Origin: Streptomyces griseosporeus
GTDB lineage: Bacteria; Actinomycetota; Actinomycetes; Streptomycetales; Streptomycetaceae
Direction of reading: 5' to 3'
Length of the DNA: 64,000 nt
Assembly (NCBI RefSeq): GCF_014656055.1
Contig: NZ_BNBR01000006.1
Coordinates: 310,001 to 374,000 of the forward strand
Both the position numbers and the translations under genes were made by a program. Positions 1 through 8,556 of this stretch are shown one piece after another (position 1 is the stretch's first letter; each line of letters opens with the position of its first letter). The notes under the pieces are model-generated. The model was not told where the DNA came from. It saw only the letters and a program-made list of their open reading frames with translations, and did not search any database.

Positions 1-2
1 TG

Positions 3-191
3 CGGCAGGCGTCGGAGGCGGCGTGGGAACGGGCCCGCCGGAAGCCGGACGCCGAGGCGGCGACCTGGACGCTGTACCGGGTACGGCCGGAGGAGGTCGA
101 GTTCTTCCAGGGGGACGCGGCACGGCGGCACGTGCGGCTGACGTACCGCGCGGAGGGCACGGGCTGGACGAAGGGCCTGCTGTGGCCGTGA
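3..191 (+). CDS. PNPOx-fold flavoprotein, 3' end only (cut by the window edge)
   Basis: Only the last 62 codons are present and the start lies outside the window. The tail reads VEFFQGDAARRHVRLTY and ends TKGLLWP. This resembles the C-terminal dimerisation segment of pyridoxamine 5'-phosphate oxidase-like FMN proteins; compare VEFWQGRENRLHDRLRY in the complete pdxH gene of this window. It is therefore a second PNPOx-fold protein, probably not the housekeeping PdxH. Substrate is unknown. It is convergent with the acetyltransferase that follows. Confidence 0.7.
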   Translation, partial: RQASEAAWERARRKPDAEAATWTLYRVRPEEVEFFQGDAARRHVRLTYRAEGTGWTKGLLWP

Positions 192-276
192 TCCGGCGTC
201 AGCCGGAGACCGGGTCCGGCGGGCCGTTCGGGTCCACCGGGTCCGCCGTGCCCACCGCGCCCATCGGGTCCGCCGT

Positions 277-873
277 TTACACCGTGTCCACCGGGTCCGT
301 CGCCAGCCGGGCGTGCAGGTGCGCGTCCCGGAAGGCGTCGCGCCGCCCCGCCTCGAAGATCGAGCCGCGCAGCGTCCCCTCGTAGCGGAACCCGCAGCGC
401 TCGGCGACCTTGCAGGAGGCCTCGTGGCCGACGGCGTGGTCGAGCTCCAGCCGGTGCAGCCCGAGGTCGGTGAGCGCCCAGCGGGCGGTGAGGGCGAGGG
501 CGCGGGTGGCGACGCCGCGGCCGCGGGCCTCGGGCAGCACCCAGTAGCCGACGCAGCCGGAGCGCAGGGCGCGGTCGATGCGGCTGACGCCGATGTGCCC
601 GAGGGGCGTGCCGTTCACCGCGTCCTCGACGCAGTACGACACCCCGGTGCCGTTCCGTGCCGCCTCGGCCCGTTTCCGCAGGGCGGTGCGGGCGGCGTCC
701 AGGTCGTCGACGGGGGTGATCGGGGTGTTCCAGCGGCGGAACTCGGGGTCGCTGTACCCGCGCAGGAAGGTCTCGGCGTCGGTGTCCCGTTCCGCGTCCC
801 ACGGGCGGAGCCGCAGGCCGTCTCCGTGGAGGTCGGGGAACGGGGTCGCGTGGGGTGCCGGAGCCTCGGTCAT
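277..873 (-). CDS. GNAT acetyltransferase, RimJ/RimL type
   Basis: A protein of 198 residues from ATG 873. It opens with GDGLRLRPWDAERD, has the acetyl-CoA loop LPEARGRGVATRALALTARW and ends with HEASCKVAERCGFRYEG, the arrangement of RimJ/RimL-type N-acetyltransferases. Such enzymes acetylate N-terminal or side-chain amines of proteins or small molecules; the target cannot be read from sequence. An in-frame ATG at 918 would add 15 residues of low similarity to the family, so the inner start is preferred. The first gene after it, on the other strand, is the tannase-like enzyme. Confidence 0.85.
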   Translation of the reverse strand: MTEAPAPHATPFPDLHGDGLRLRPWDAERDTDAETFLRGYSDPEFRRWNTPITPVDDLDAARTALRKRAEAARNGTGVSYCVEDAVNGTPLGHIGVSRIDRALRSGCVGYWVLPEARGRGVATRALALTARWALTDLGLHRLELDHAVGHEASCKVAERCGFRYEGTLRGSIFEAGRRDAFRDAHLHARLATDPVDTV

Positions 874-934
874 CCGGTCATTCAACACCAGCGCGCACAG
901 CGGCTGTGAGCCTTCCATGAATCCCCAGAAATTG

Positions 935-964
935 TTGACGATTTTGTTGGCGTCCGCCTACGTT
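935..964 (+). promoter_or_regulatory. Promoter of the tannase-like gene
   Basis: TTGACG at 935-940, an 18-bp spacer and TACGTT at 959-964 form a good sigma-70 (HrdB-type) promoter about 60 bases before GTG 1022. The surrounding stretch is clearly more AT-rich than its neighbours. Seen in sequence; activity is inferred. Confidence 0.55.
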
Positions 965-1021
965 CGCAAGCGCAGACCCCCGGAGAACCCCCGGAACCCC
1001 ACGCAGGGAGAGGCGATCAAC

Positions 1022-2659
1022 GTGCGGCACAGGGCAGTCAGGCGCAGGTCAGTGGTGATGGGCATAGGTGCGGGTGCCGGTGTGGCGGCGGTCGGCGGGG
1101 TCGCGGTGACCGCGCGGGCGTCGAGCGGCCCGGACTCCTCGACGCAGGGCACGACCGGTAGCGGATCCTCCCTCGCCTTCGACCCGGACGCCCACACGAC
1201 GCTCACCACCTCGGTCACCGGCACCGACGGCACCACCCACTCGGTGACGTACCGCTTCTGGAAGGCGATCACCTATGTCGCCCGGCCGGTCGACGAGACG
1301 TACCAGAGCCTGAACGTCAGCGTCCCCGTCGAGATCGACGGCAGGGCGGTCGACGCGAGCGACGCGCCGATCCTGTTCGCCAACTCCGTCGGGGGCTACA
1401 TGCCCTCCTCGGTCGCCGGCGCCACCGGCATCGGCGGCGGAGGCATGGGCGGCGGCGCGCCCGGCGGCGGCGCCCCCTCCGGCACCCCGTCCGCCTCCGC
1501 CGCCCCCTCCGCGCCCGGCGCCAACGGCAACACCAACGCCACCGGCGGCGCCCTGGCCACCAACCAGCTCCTCGCGCTGGCCGCCGGGTACGTGGTCGTC
1601 GAGCCCGGGGCGCGCGGCCGTACCCTCAAGGACTCCGCCGGGGAGTACTACGGCGTCGCCCCGGCCGCCATCGTCGACCTCAAGGCGGCGGTGCGGTACG
1701 TGAGGGCCAACCGGGGCCGCATCCCGGGGAACACCGACCGGATCGTGTCCGCCGGCACCAGCGCGGGCGGCGCGCTGTCCTCGCTGCTGGGCGCGTCCGG
1801 CGACAGTGCGCTGTACGAGCCGTACCTGAAGGAGCTGGGTGCCGCCGACGCCTCCGACGCCGTCTTCGCGGCCGGCGCCTGGTGCCCCATCACCGACTTG
1901 GAGCACGCCGACGGCGCCTACGAGTGGAACTGGGGCGGCAACGCCGTGCAGTCCACCGGCAAGACAGCCGACCGGACGGTGTCGCAGCAGCTGAAGGCCC
2001 AGTTCGCCGAGTACCAGGCGGGCCTGAGACTGCGCGGTCTGAACGGCTTCGGGCCGCTGACCGCCCGCAACTACGACGCCTACCTGCTCCGGCAGTACCT
2101 GGAGCCGTCGGCCACCGCCTACCTGGCCGGGCTGACCGACTCCGCCCGCGCGGCGTATCTCGCCGCCAACTCCTTCCTCACCTGGGACGGGAGGAAGGCG
2201 ACGTTCACCTGGGACGGCTTCCTCGCCCACGTCGGCGCCCGGAAGAAGACCGCCCCGGCCTTCGACGCCTTCGACCTGTCGACCGGCGAGAACAACCTGT
2301 TCGGCGCCGGCACCACCGCGGCCCGCCACTTCACGGCGTACGGCGCGAGGAACGACACCACCGGCCTGAGCGGCAGGCGCGTCGCGAGCGACATCCCGGC
2401 GCTGCTGGACCTGATGAACCCGATGTACCACCTGCTGACGGAGCGCAACCCGCGCCGCTGCAAGCACTGGTGGATCCGTCTGGGCACGAAGGACACCGAC
2501 ACCTCGCTGACGGTCTCCGCCAACCTGGCCGCCGCAGCGGCCGGTCTCGGCGACGACGTGAACCACCTCTACTACTGGGACCAGGGGCACGGCGCGAACA
2601 CCGACCCGGGCGACTTCATCGCCTGGATCGCCGAGGTGACGGGGTACCGGAAGCGGTAG
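1022..2659 (+). CDS. Tat-exported subtype B tannase-like esterase
   Basis: 545 residues from GTG 1022, preceded by AGGGAGAGG. The N-terminus carries twin arginines (RRRSVVMG) followed by a hydrophobic Gly/Ala/Val stretch, typical of a Tat signal. The nucleophile elbow GTSAGG places Ser at about residue 247, and DQGHGAN places a candidate catalytic His near 523. The C-terminal WWIRLGTKDTDTSLTVSANL block is characteristic of subtype B tannases/feruloyl-esterase-like alpha/beta hydrolases. A Gly/Pro/Ser/Asn-rich insertion (about residues 134-178) interrupts the N-terminal half. Likely role is hydrolysis of aromatic esters outside the cell; substrate is not proven. A longer in-frame reading begins upstream but lacks a Tat signal and overlaps the acetyltransferase gene, so it was rejected. 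Confidence 0.75.
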   Translation: MRHRAVRRRSVVMGIGAGAGVAAVGGVAVTARASSGPDSSTQGTTGSGSSLAFDPDAHTTLTTSVTGTDGTTHSVTYRFWKAITYVARPVDETYQSLNVSVPVEIDGRAVDASDAPILFANSVGGYMPSSVAGATGIGGGGMGGGAPGGGAPSGTPSASAAPSAPGANGNTNATGGALATNQLLALAAGYVVVEPGARGRTLKDSAGEYYGVAPAAIVDLKAAVRYVRANRGRIPGNTDRIVSAGTSAGGALSSLLGASGDSALYEPYLKELGAADASDAVFAAGAWCPITDLEHADGAYEWNWGGNAVQSTGKTADRTVSQQLKAQFAEYQAGLRLRGLNGFGPLTARNYDAYLLRQYLEPSATAYLAGLTDSARAAYLAANSFLTWDGRKATFTWDGFLAHVGARKKTAPAFDAFDLSTGENNLFGAGTTAARHFTAYGARNDTTGLSGRRVASDIPALLDLMNPMYHLLTERNPRRCKHWWIRLGTKDTDTSLTVSANLAAAAAGLGDDVNHLYYWDQGHGANTDPGDFIAWIAEVTGYRKR

Positions 2660-2667
2660 CCGGCCGC

Positions 2668-2693
2668 GGGGGCGTGGCAGCGGCCGCGCCCCC
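2668..2693 (+). terminator. Hairpin after the tannase-like gene
   Basis: GGGGGCG (2668-2674) pairs with CGCCCCC (2687-2693) across a 12-base loop, 8 bases after the stop codon. There is no T-tract, as is common in Streptomyces. Confidence 0.5.
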
Positions 2694-2734
2694 ATCCGTG
2701 ACCGATCCGCAATCAATTCCGGTCTTGACCGAGA

Positions 2735-2751
2735 CCCATCAAACTGATGGG
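2735..2751. promoter_or_regulatory. Perfect 17-bp palindrome, putative operator
   Basis: CCCATCA-AAC-TGATGGG follows a TTGACC hexamer (2725-2730) and lies immediately before the flavin monooxygenase. It fits an operator overlapping the promoter. No regulator gene is adjacent, so the binding protein is unknown. Confidence 0.5.
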
Positions 2752-2768
2752 TGATTACGCTCGCGCTC

Positions 2769-3977
2769 ATGGCCGACTCCACACCGTCCGCGACCCCGGC
2801 ACACCCCGCCGCGCAGCCCGCCGACCGCCCCGTCTACGTCATCGGCGGCGGGCCCGGCGGTCTCGCTGCCGCGTACGCCCTGCGGGCCCGGGGCCTGCGC
2901 GCCGTCGTGCTGGAGAAGTCCGACCGGGTGGGAGCGTCCTGGCGGCGCCACTACGACCGGCTGCACCTGCACACCACCCGCCGGCTCTCCGCGCTGCCCG
3001 GGCTGCCGATGCCGCGCCGCTTCGGCCGCTGGGTCTCCCGCGACGACGTCGTGCGCTACCTGGAGAAGTACGCCGAGCACCACGCGCTGGAGATCGTCAC
3101 CGGCGTCGAGGTCTCCCGCGTCGACCGCCTGCCCGACGGCACCGGCTGGCTGCTGCACGCCTCCGGCGGCCGGGAGCTGACCGGCGCCGCCGTCATCGTC
3201 GCCACCGGCCACAACCACACGCCGCGCGTCCCGGACTGGCCCGGCCGCGCCGGCTTCACCGGCGAGTTCCTGCACGCCTCCGCCTACCGCAACGCCGGCC
3301 CGTACGCGGGCCGGGACGTCCTCGTCGTCGGCGTCGGCAACACCGGCGCGGAGATCGCCGTGGACCTGGTGGAGGGCGGCGCGGCGCGGGTGCGGCTCGC
3401 GGTGCGCACGGCGCCGCACATCGTGCGCCGCTCGACGGCCGGCTGGGCCGCCCAGTACACCGGCGTCCTGGTACGGCGGCTGCCGGTGCCGCTGGTCGAC
3501 CGGCTGGCGAAGCCCCTGGCGCGGCTGAGCGTGCCCGACCTGTCCGCGCACGGGCTGCCCCGCCCGGACACCGGCCTGTACAGCCGGGTCACCGAGGGCG
3601 CGATCCCGGTGCAGGACGTGGGGCTGATCGACGCGGTGCGCAAGGGCCGGGTGGAGGTCGTGGCCGCCGTCGACTCCTTCGAGGAGGGCAAGGTCGTCCT
3701 CGCCGACGGCAGCCGGATCGAGCCGGACGCGGTCATCGCCGCGACCGGGTACGTCCGCGCGCTGGAGGACCTCGTCGGCCACCTGGATGTGCTCGACGAG
3801 CGCGGCAGACCCGTCGTGCACGGCGCCCGCTCCCCGCGGCAGGCGCCGGGCCTGTACTTCACCGGGTTCACCAACCCGATCAGCGGCATGTTCCGCGAGA
3901 TGGCCCTGGACGCCGGGAAGATCGCGAAGGCGGTCGCCGCGCACGCCGACGGGCAGGTGTCGCGGCTGCCGTCCTGA
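2769..3977 (+). CDS. Flavin-containing monooxygenase (CzcO/FMO-like)
   Basis: 402 residues from ATG 2769; GTG 2751 is in frame but sits in the palindrome. An N-terminal FAD-binding Rossmann motif GGGPGG lies at residues 26-31. A second dinucleotide motif GVGNTGAE near residue 187 should bind NADPH. Between them FTGEFLHASAY matches the FMO/Baeyer-Villiger signature FxGxxxHxxxY, and the ATGY segment near residue 327 is also typical. The predicted reaction is NADPH- and O2-dependent oxygenation of a soft nucleophile or ketone, in the cytoplasm. It stands alone between a palindrome and a convergent MFS gene, so its substrate is unknown. Confidence 0.85.
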   Translation: MADSTPSATPAHPAAQPADRPVYVIGGGPGGLAAAYALRARGLRAVVLEKSDRVGASWRRHYDRLHLHTTRRLSALPGLPMPRRFGRWVSRDDVVRYLEKYAEHHALEIVTGVEVSRVDRLPDGTGWLLHASGGRELTGAAVIVATGHNHTPRVPDWPGRAGFTGEFLHASAYRNAGPYAGRDVLVVGVGNTGAEIAVDLVEGGAARVRLAVRTAPHIVRRSTAGWAAQYTGVLVRRLPVPLVDRLAKPLARLSVPDLSAHGLPRPDTGLYSRVTEGAIPVQDVGLIDAVRKGRVEVVAAVDSFEEGKVVLADGSRIEPDAVIAATGYVRALEDLVGHLDVLDERGRPVVHGARSPRQAPGLYFTGFTNPISGMFREMALDAGKIAKAVAAHADGQVSRLPS

Positions 3978-4028
3978 GCGGCCGCCGACGGCCGGGTCAG
4001 GCGTCCCGGCGGAGGCTTGGCTCCCGGG

Positions 4029-5324
4029 TCAGGCCGCGGCCACCAGTGCCCGCGGCTGCCGCCGGATCACCAGCGCCATCAGCGCCGCCGCCGCGCACAG
4101 CGCGCCGGACGCGTACCAGACGACGTCGTACGCGCCGAAGGCGTCCCGGGCGACGCCGCCCAGCCAGGCCACGGCCGCCGCGCCGACCTGGTGGGAGGCG
4201 AGGACCCAGCCGAAGACGATCGCGCTGTCCTCGCCGTACTGCTCCCGGCACAGGGCCAGGGTCGGCGGGACGGTGGCGACCCAGTCGAGGCCGTAGAAGA
4301 CGATGAAGAAGATCATCGGCGGGTGGACGCTGGGCGCGAGCAGCATCGGCAGGAACAGCAGGGAGACGCCGCGCAGGGCGTAGTAGACGGCGAGCAGGCG
4401 GCGCGGTTCGAAGCGGTCGGTGAACCAGCCGGAGGCGATCGTGCCGGCCACGTCGAACACGCCGATGACGGCGAGCAGCGAGGCGGCGGCGGTCACGGGC
4501 ATGCCGTGGTCGTGCGCGGCGGGCACGAAGTGGGTCTGGATCAGGCCGTTGGTGGAGGCGCCGCAGATCGCGAAGGTGCCGGCCAGCAGCCAGAAGGGGC
4601 CGGTGCGCACGGCGGACAGCAGCACGCCGACGGCGCGGCGGGCGGCGCCGGGCACGGGGGCGGGCTTGGGCACGAACTGCCGTGCGCCGTACGGCGCGAG
4701 GCCCACGTCGGCCGGGTGGTCGTGCAGCAGCAGCCAGACGAACGGCACCACGGCGAGGGCGGCGAGCGCGACCGTGACGGCGGCGGGGCGCCAGTCGTGC
4801 TTCTCCACCAGCCAGGACAGCAGCGGCAGGAAGATCAGCTGGCCGGAGGCGGACGCGGCGGTGAGGATGCCGCTGACCAGGCCCCTGCGCTCGGTGAACC
4901 AGCGGTTGGTGACCGTCGCGGCGAAGGCCAGCGCCATCGAGCCGGAGCCGAGGCCCACGAGCACGCCCCAGCACAGCATCAGCTGCCAGGGCGCCGTCAT
5001 CCACACGGTCAGGCCGGAGCCGAGCGCGATCACCGTCAGGGCGGCGGCGACGATACGGCGGATGCCGAACCGGTCCATCAGCGCGGCGGCGAACGGGGCG
5101 GTGAGGCCGTACAGCGCGAGGTTCACGGAGACGGCGGCGCCGATCGTGCCGCGTGACCAGCCGTACTCCTCGTGCAGCGGGTCGAAGAGCAGGCCGGGCA
5201 GCGAGCGGAAGGCCGCCGCGCCGATGATCGTGACGAAGGTGACCGCGGCGACGAACCACGCGCGGTGGACGCGTGTCCGCCGCTGCGGGGGGACGGCGGT
5301 GGCGGCTTCGGTTGTCTGAGTCAC
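4029..5324 (-). CDS. MFS transporter, monocarboxylate/oxalate-formate antiporter type
   Basis: 431 residues from GTG 5324, with twelve predicted membrane segments split by a hydrophilic middle loop (about residues 190-230). The N-terminal half has LHEEYGWSRGTIGAAVSVN and a loop with MDRFGIRR; the FEEYGWSR-like pattern is common in the oxalate/formate and monocarboxylate branch of the MFS. It is divergent from the GlxA-type regulator, with about 117 bases between starts, and is probably that regulator's target. Substrate is unknown. Confidence 0.82.
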   Translation of the reverse strand: MTQTTEAATAVPPQRRTRVHRAWFVAAVTFVTIIGAAAFRSLPGLLFDPLHEEYGWSRGTIGAAVSVNLALYGLTAPFAAALMDRFGIRRIVAAALTVIALGSGLTVWMTAPWQLMLCWGVLVGLGSGSMALAFAATVTNRWFTERRGLVSGILTAASASGQLIFLPLLSWLVEKHDWRPAAVTVALAALAVVPFVWLLLHDHPADVGLAPYGARQFVPKPAPVPGAARRAVGVLLSAVRTGPFWLLAGTFAICGASTNGLIQTHFVPAAHDHGMPVTAAASLLAVIGVFDVAGTIASGWFTDRFEPRRLLAVYYALRGVSLLFLPMLLAPSVHPPMIFFIVFYGLDWVATVPPTLALCREQYGEDSAIVFGWVLASHQVGAAAVAWLGGVARDAFGAYDVVWYASGALCAAAALMALVIRRQPRALVAAA

Positions 5325-5383
5325 GTCATAGAGCTTCGGGCCCGCGCCCGAGGTGATCGAGTGGCCCGGAGGACAGCATTCGC

Positions 5384-5413
5384 TAGGATCGGGCCATCAG
5401 TCGGCCATCAGTC
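5384..5413 (+). promoter_or_regulatory. -10 box TAGGAT and tandem 11-mers between MFS and GlxA-type genes
   Basis: TAGGAT at 5384-5389 is a near-ideal Streptomyces -10 element. It is followed by two head-to-tail copies of GGCCATCAGTC (about 5392-5413) that would lie around the transcription start. Direct repeats near the start fit AraC-type binding sites. Inference. Confidence 0.45.
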
Positions 5414-5441
5414 GGGCGAGAAGACCGGGGAGGAGAGCGGG

Positions 5442-6437
5442 ATGAGCGAGGGCCGGGAGTTCCGCCCGCACCGGGTCGCCGTGCTGGCGCTGGACGGGCT
5501 GCTGCCGTTCGAGCTGGGCATCCCGCACCGGATCTTCGGCCGCCCCCGGGACGGGCTGCGGCGCCGACTGTACGACGTCGTCACCTGCTCGGTGCGCCCG
5601 CCGGGGCCGGTGCAGACGGACGCGGACTTCGCCATCGACGTCCAGCACGGCCCCGAGGTCCTGGCCACCGCCGACACGGTGATCGTCCCGGCGTCGTACG
5701 AGCTGGGCCCGGTCTACGACGACGGCGTGCTCACCGAGGAACTGGCCGCGGCGTTCGCGCTGATCCGGCCCGGCACCCGGCTCGCGTCGATCTGCACCGG
5801 CTCCTACGTCCTGGCCGCCGCCGGCGTCCTCGACGGCCGCCCCGCCACCACGCACTGGGCCGACGCCGACCGGTTCCAGCGGATGTTCCCGCGGGTCAGG
5901 GTGGATCCGGACGTGCTGTTCATCGACGACGGTGACGTGCTGACGTCGGCGGGCGTCGCGGCCGGTCTCGACCTGTGCCTGCACATGGTGCGCCGCGACC
6001 ACGGCACCGCCGTCGCCAACGAGGTCGCCCGCCGTACGGTCGTACCGCCGTACCGTGACGGCGGGCAGGCGCAGTACATCGAACGCCCGGTGCCGGATCC
6101 GCAGCAGGCGACCACGACCGCCGCGCGGGCCTGGGCGCTCGGCCGGCTGCACGAGCCGATCCAGTTGCGGGACATGGCCGCCCAGGAGGCCATGTCCGTA
6201 CGGACGTTCACCCGGCGCTTCCGCGAGGAGACCGGTGTCAGCCCCGGCCAGTGGCTCACCCAGCAGCGGGTCGAACGAGCCCGGCAGCTGCTGGAGTCGA
6301 CCGACCTGTCCGTCGACCAGGTGGCCCGGCAGGCGGGGTTCGGTACGGCGCAGTCGATGCGGCAGCATCTGCAGGCGGCGCTCGGGGTGACCCCCACGGC
6401 GTACCGGCGTACGTTCCGTGCGGGCAGCGTGGTCTGA
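5442..6437 (+). CDS. GlxA family regulator (DJ-1/PfpI-like domain + AraC HTH)
   Basis: 331 residues from ATG 5442, with GGGGAGGAG 8-9 bases upstream. Residues 10-190 form a DJ-1/PfpI-like domain with the elbow ASICTGSYVLAAAGVLDGR; the Cys is in the usual nucleophile position. The last 110 residues hold two helix-turn-helix motifs of the AraC type (VRTFTRRFREETG and DQVARQAGFGTAQSMRQHL). Such proteins sense small molecules and activate adjacent genes. The divergent MFS transporter is the obvious target. Confidence 0.9.
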   Translation: MSEGREFRPHRVAVLALDGLLPFELGIPHRIFGRPRDGLRRRLYDVVTCSVRPPGPVQTDADFAIDVQHGPEVLATADTVIVPASYELGPVYDDGVLTEELAAAFALIRPGTRLASICTGSYVLAAAGVLDGRPATTHWADADRFQRMFPRVRVDPDVLFIDDGDVLTSAGVAAGLDLCLHMVRRDHGTAVANEVARRTVVPPYRDGGQAQYIERPVPDPQQATTTAARAWALGRLHEPIQLRDMAAQEAMSVRTFTRRFREETGVSPGQWLTQQRVERARQLLESTDLSVDQVARQAGFGTAQSMRQHLQAALGVTPTAYRRTFRAGSVV

Positions 6438-6863
6438 CGTCCCGTCCTCCACAGCCTGTGGACAGCAGTGCGGCCGGCGGTGCGCGACTCCGCCCCGAGC
6501 ACGGCACCGCGCACCGCCGACCGACTCCGGCGTACCCGCCCCGACTTCCCTTCGCCCCGAGCGCCCCGTGAAGGGAACCGACGCCGTCCGCGATCCGCAC
6601 TCGCCGAGGGCCCGTCAGCGGGGCCCTCGCCGTCCCCTCGCGGCGAATCGCTGCCCACAAGCGTGATCAAACGGACACGTCACGTCAACAGGCGAAAGGA
6701 AAATTGTTACTTACGACCCATTTGTCGCGGGCGCGCACAGGAGCACACCACGGGCGCACAGCCCGGCCGGGGACGGCCGGAACAGCGCTTCCTGCGACCG
6801 TGCCCCACTGCGGGCGCCGGTCGCGACGGCGCGCGTCACACGCGGTGGGCGGGCGGGCCGCCG
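6438..6863. other. 426-bp gap without a supported gene
   Basis: It holds the hairpin at 6605-6629 and then an AT-rich patch (about 6685-6725) that is unusual for this genome and could be a promoter. Reading frames here lack codon bias or run antisense into the next gene. No gene is called. Confidence 0.4.
6605..6629 (+). terminator. Hairpin after the GlxA-type regulator
   Basis: CGAGGGCCC and GGGCCCTCG are perfectly complementary around a 7-base loop. It lies about 170 bases after the GlxA-type stop codon. Confidence 0.55.
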
Positions 6864-7337
6864 TCACACCGCTTCGTACGCCAGGCCCCCGTACAACGGC
6901 AGCGCGGTGCCGCAGGTCCGGGCGGACCGCGGCGGTGTGCAGCGGTCGAGTTCGCACCAGATGCGCTTGCCCGCGCCCTCGGGACTCCAGCCCCACCGGT
7001 CGGCGAGCCCGTCGACGAGGGCCAGTCCGCGTCCGCCGGTCGCGTCGCCGTCCACGCAGCGCGGCACCGGCGCGCGCCCGCTGAGGTCGGCGACCTCCAG
7101 CCGGACGGGGGCCGGTTCGGCGGCCGCGCCGGGCAGGGACAGCCGCAGCACGGCCGGACAGCCGGTGTGCACCACGGCGTTGGTGACCAGTTCGGACACG
7201 AGCAGGATCAGCGTCTCGGCCAGCGGGTCGTCGGCCGCTATGCCCGATCCGGCGAGCCGCGAACGGGCCCACCGCCGGGCCCGCCCCACTTCAGCGGGGT
7301 CGGGCCGGATCTCCAGCTGCACCTGTAGCACCTGCAC
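6864..7337 (-). CDS. Anti-sigma-factor-like ATP-binding protein (RsbW/SpoIIAB-type HATPase)
   Basis: 157 residues from GTG 7337. It is a single histidine-kinase-like ATPase domain with the N-box LLVSELVTNAVVHTG and the glycine-rich GDATGGRGLALVDGLADRWG. Streptomyces has many such small ATPases; they bind or phosphorylate STAS-domain proteins or sigma factors. A STAS gene and a sigma-factor gene follow within 2 kb, so a partner-switching role is plausible though not shown. A 28-codon ORF ends 3 bases before its start codon. Confidence 0.85.
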   Translation of the reverse strand: MQVLQVQLEIRPDPAEVGRARRWARSRLAGSGIAADDPLAETLILLVSELVTNAVVHTGCPAVLRLSLPGAAAEPAPVRLEVADLSGRAPVPRCVDGDATGGRGLALVDGLADRWGWSPEGAGKRIWCELDRCTPPRSARTCGTALPLYGGLAYEAV

Positions 7338-7340
7338 CGC

Positions 7341-7427
7341 TCACACCATCCGAACCGGCGGACACATGGCCGCGCGCCACGCGAGCACCACGACGACGAG
7401 GGCCACGATCGTAGCCATCTTCTGCAT
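7341..7427 (-). CDS. Possible 28-residue hydrophobic peptide coupled to the ATPase
   Basis: ATG 7427 opens a 28-codon frame that starts MQKMATIVALVVVVLAWRA and ends in TGA only 3 bases before the GTG of the ATP-binding protein. The product would be a single membrane helix. It is too short for ordinary gene finding; support is the hydrophobic bias plus the stop-start spacing that would allow translational coupling. No strong ribosome binding site is seen. Speculative. Confidence 0.3.
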   Translation of the reverse strand: MQKMATIVALVVVVLAWRAAMCPPVRMV

Positions 7428-7820
7428 GGCCAGGACAATGGCCGGAGCCTGGATCACGGAACGTGAAACCCTTGCAGGACAGCTTGGTTGACGTACAGTC
7501 ACCCCAACAAGCGCTTCGGGCATATTCCAGCGCGAAGGAGTACCCGTGCGGCATACTGTGCGACGCTCTTCGCGGGGAGTCGAACAGGCAACACCGGCAT
7601 GGCTCTTACCGGGAACCACTCGCATCTCACCCAAGGTACCCGAGGGCACCCCCGACTCCGGGCCGTGACGAGTCGCGGGAAGGACACAACCCGGTATCGA
7701 CGCTCCGTGACAGCGGTATGCCACATTCCGCGACATCGCGAGGCCCCGCGGCCCGCGCTGAGTGCCGGTCGGGGAACGGCCTTTCGGGCCGGCCGTACCG
7801 TCGGCGCCGGCCCTTCGCCC
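7428..7820. other. 393-bp gap, no gene recognised
   Basis: It lies between the ATPase block and the STAS gene, both minus strand. The frames present have weak codon bias. TTGACG at about 7486 reads on the plus strand without a matching downstream gene. Nothing else is identified. Confidence 0.35.
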
Positions 7821-8201
7821 TCACGCCGACAGCGGCGGCTCCTCCTCGGTGACCGCGTCGGTGAGATCGGGGTGCACATCGAACAAGCGGCGCACGCCGA
7901 GGGCCCCGAAGACCCGGTTGACGTGGGAGCCCTCCACCGAGCCGCCGTCCGGCAGCACCAGCCGCAGCCGGCCCCGGCACGAGCGCAGCAGACGGCGGGC
8001 GGCGATGAGCACGCCGATGCCGCTGGAGTCGCAGAAGTACACCTCGGACAGGTCGAGGACGAGGTCGTGCCGGCCCGCCGCGACCACGTCGTGCACCCGC
8101 TGCCGCAGCACCGGGGACGTCACCAGGTCCAGCTCTCCCGACACCTGGAGCACGGCCCACTCGCCGCGCTCGCCGTCGGTCACTTTGAACGTCACCACCA
8201 C
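7821..8201 (-). CDS. STAS-domain anti-sigma factor antagonist (BldG/SpoIIAA-like)
   Basis: 126 residues. The core reads SGELDLVTSPVLRQRV, then VLDLSEVYFCDSSGIGVLIA. The DSSG serine (59 or 60) is the usual phosphorylation site controlling binding to an anti-sigma kinase. The fold is the whole protein. It is transcribed divergently from the sigma-factor gene 355 bases away and lies near the ATPase gene, so the three may form a partner-switching set. That grouping is inference. Confidence 0.88.
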   Translation of the reverse strand: MVVTFKVTDGERGEWAVLQVSGELDLVTSPVLRQRVHDVVAAGRHDLVLDLSEVYFCDSSGIGVLIAARRLLRSCRGRLRLVLPDGGSVEGSHVNRVFGALGVRRLFDVHPDLTDAVTEEEPPLSA

Positions 8202-8556
8202 GCCCTTCGCTCACCAACCGGAAGCAGTCCCTACGCTTCCTTGCAGCGCGGCTGCCCACCGGCCGTTCCCCGAAACCCGGGACATAAAACCGCAGACGAT
8301 CAACAAGGGGCTTGTTTCAGTCACCCTCGATCCTGTTCGATCGAGACAGGTCAGACGGAAATCAGTTCTGGTCGGAAGGTGAGGGGGTAGGCGGCCGCCA
8401 GGGGTGAAAACTCCGGAAGCGTCCCCATACCACCTCCGGCACAACTGGGGGCGCACATTGGCACAAAGGGGCGTGCGTTGTCAGACGTGCCGACTACATT
8501 CGAGGAGACGACGGGCGCAGGCTGGACCAGGGCGACGGGCACCGGGAGGGGGCCGA
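8202..8556. promoter_or_regulatory. Divergent regulatory region between the STAS and sigma-factor genes
   Basis: This 355-bp gap contains a palindrome CTCGATC-N6-GATCGAG (8326-8345) in an AT-richer stretch (8281-8360). TTGTCA and TACATT occur near 8478-8500 but with too short a spacing for a standard promoter. No gene is seen. Confidence 0.4.

Noticed and set aside
1049..2782. 577-codon minus-strand frame over the tannase-like gene
   Set aside because: Opposite-strand frame of a gene with clear motifs, and itself without recognisable domains.
6704..7084. Plus-strand frame beginning TTG after GAAAGGAAAA
   Set aside because: The ribosome-binding-like sequence is attractive, but the frame runs antisense through the ATP-binding protein gene with no motif.
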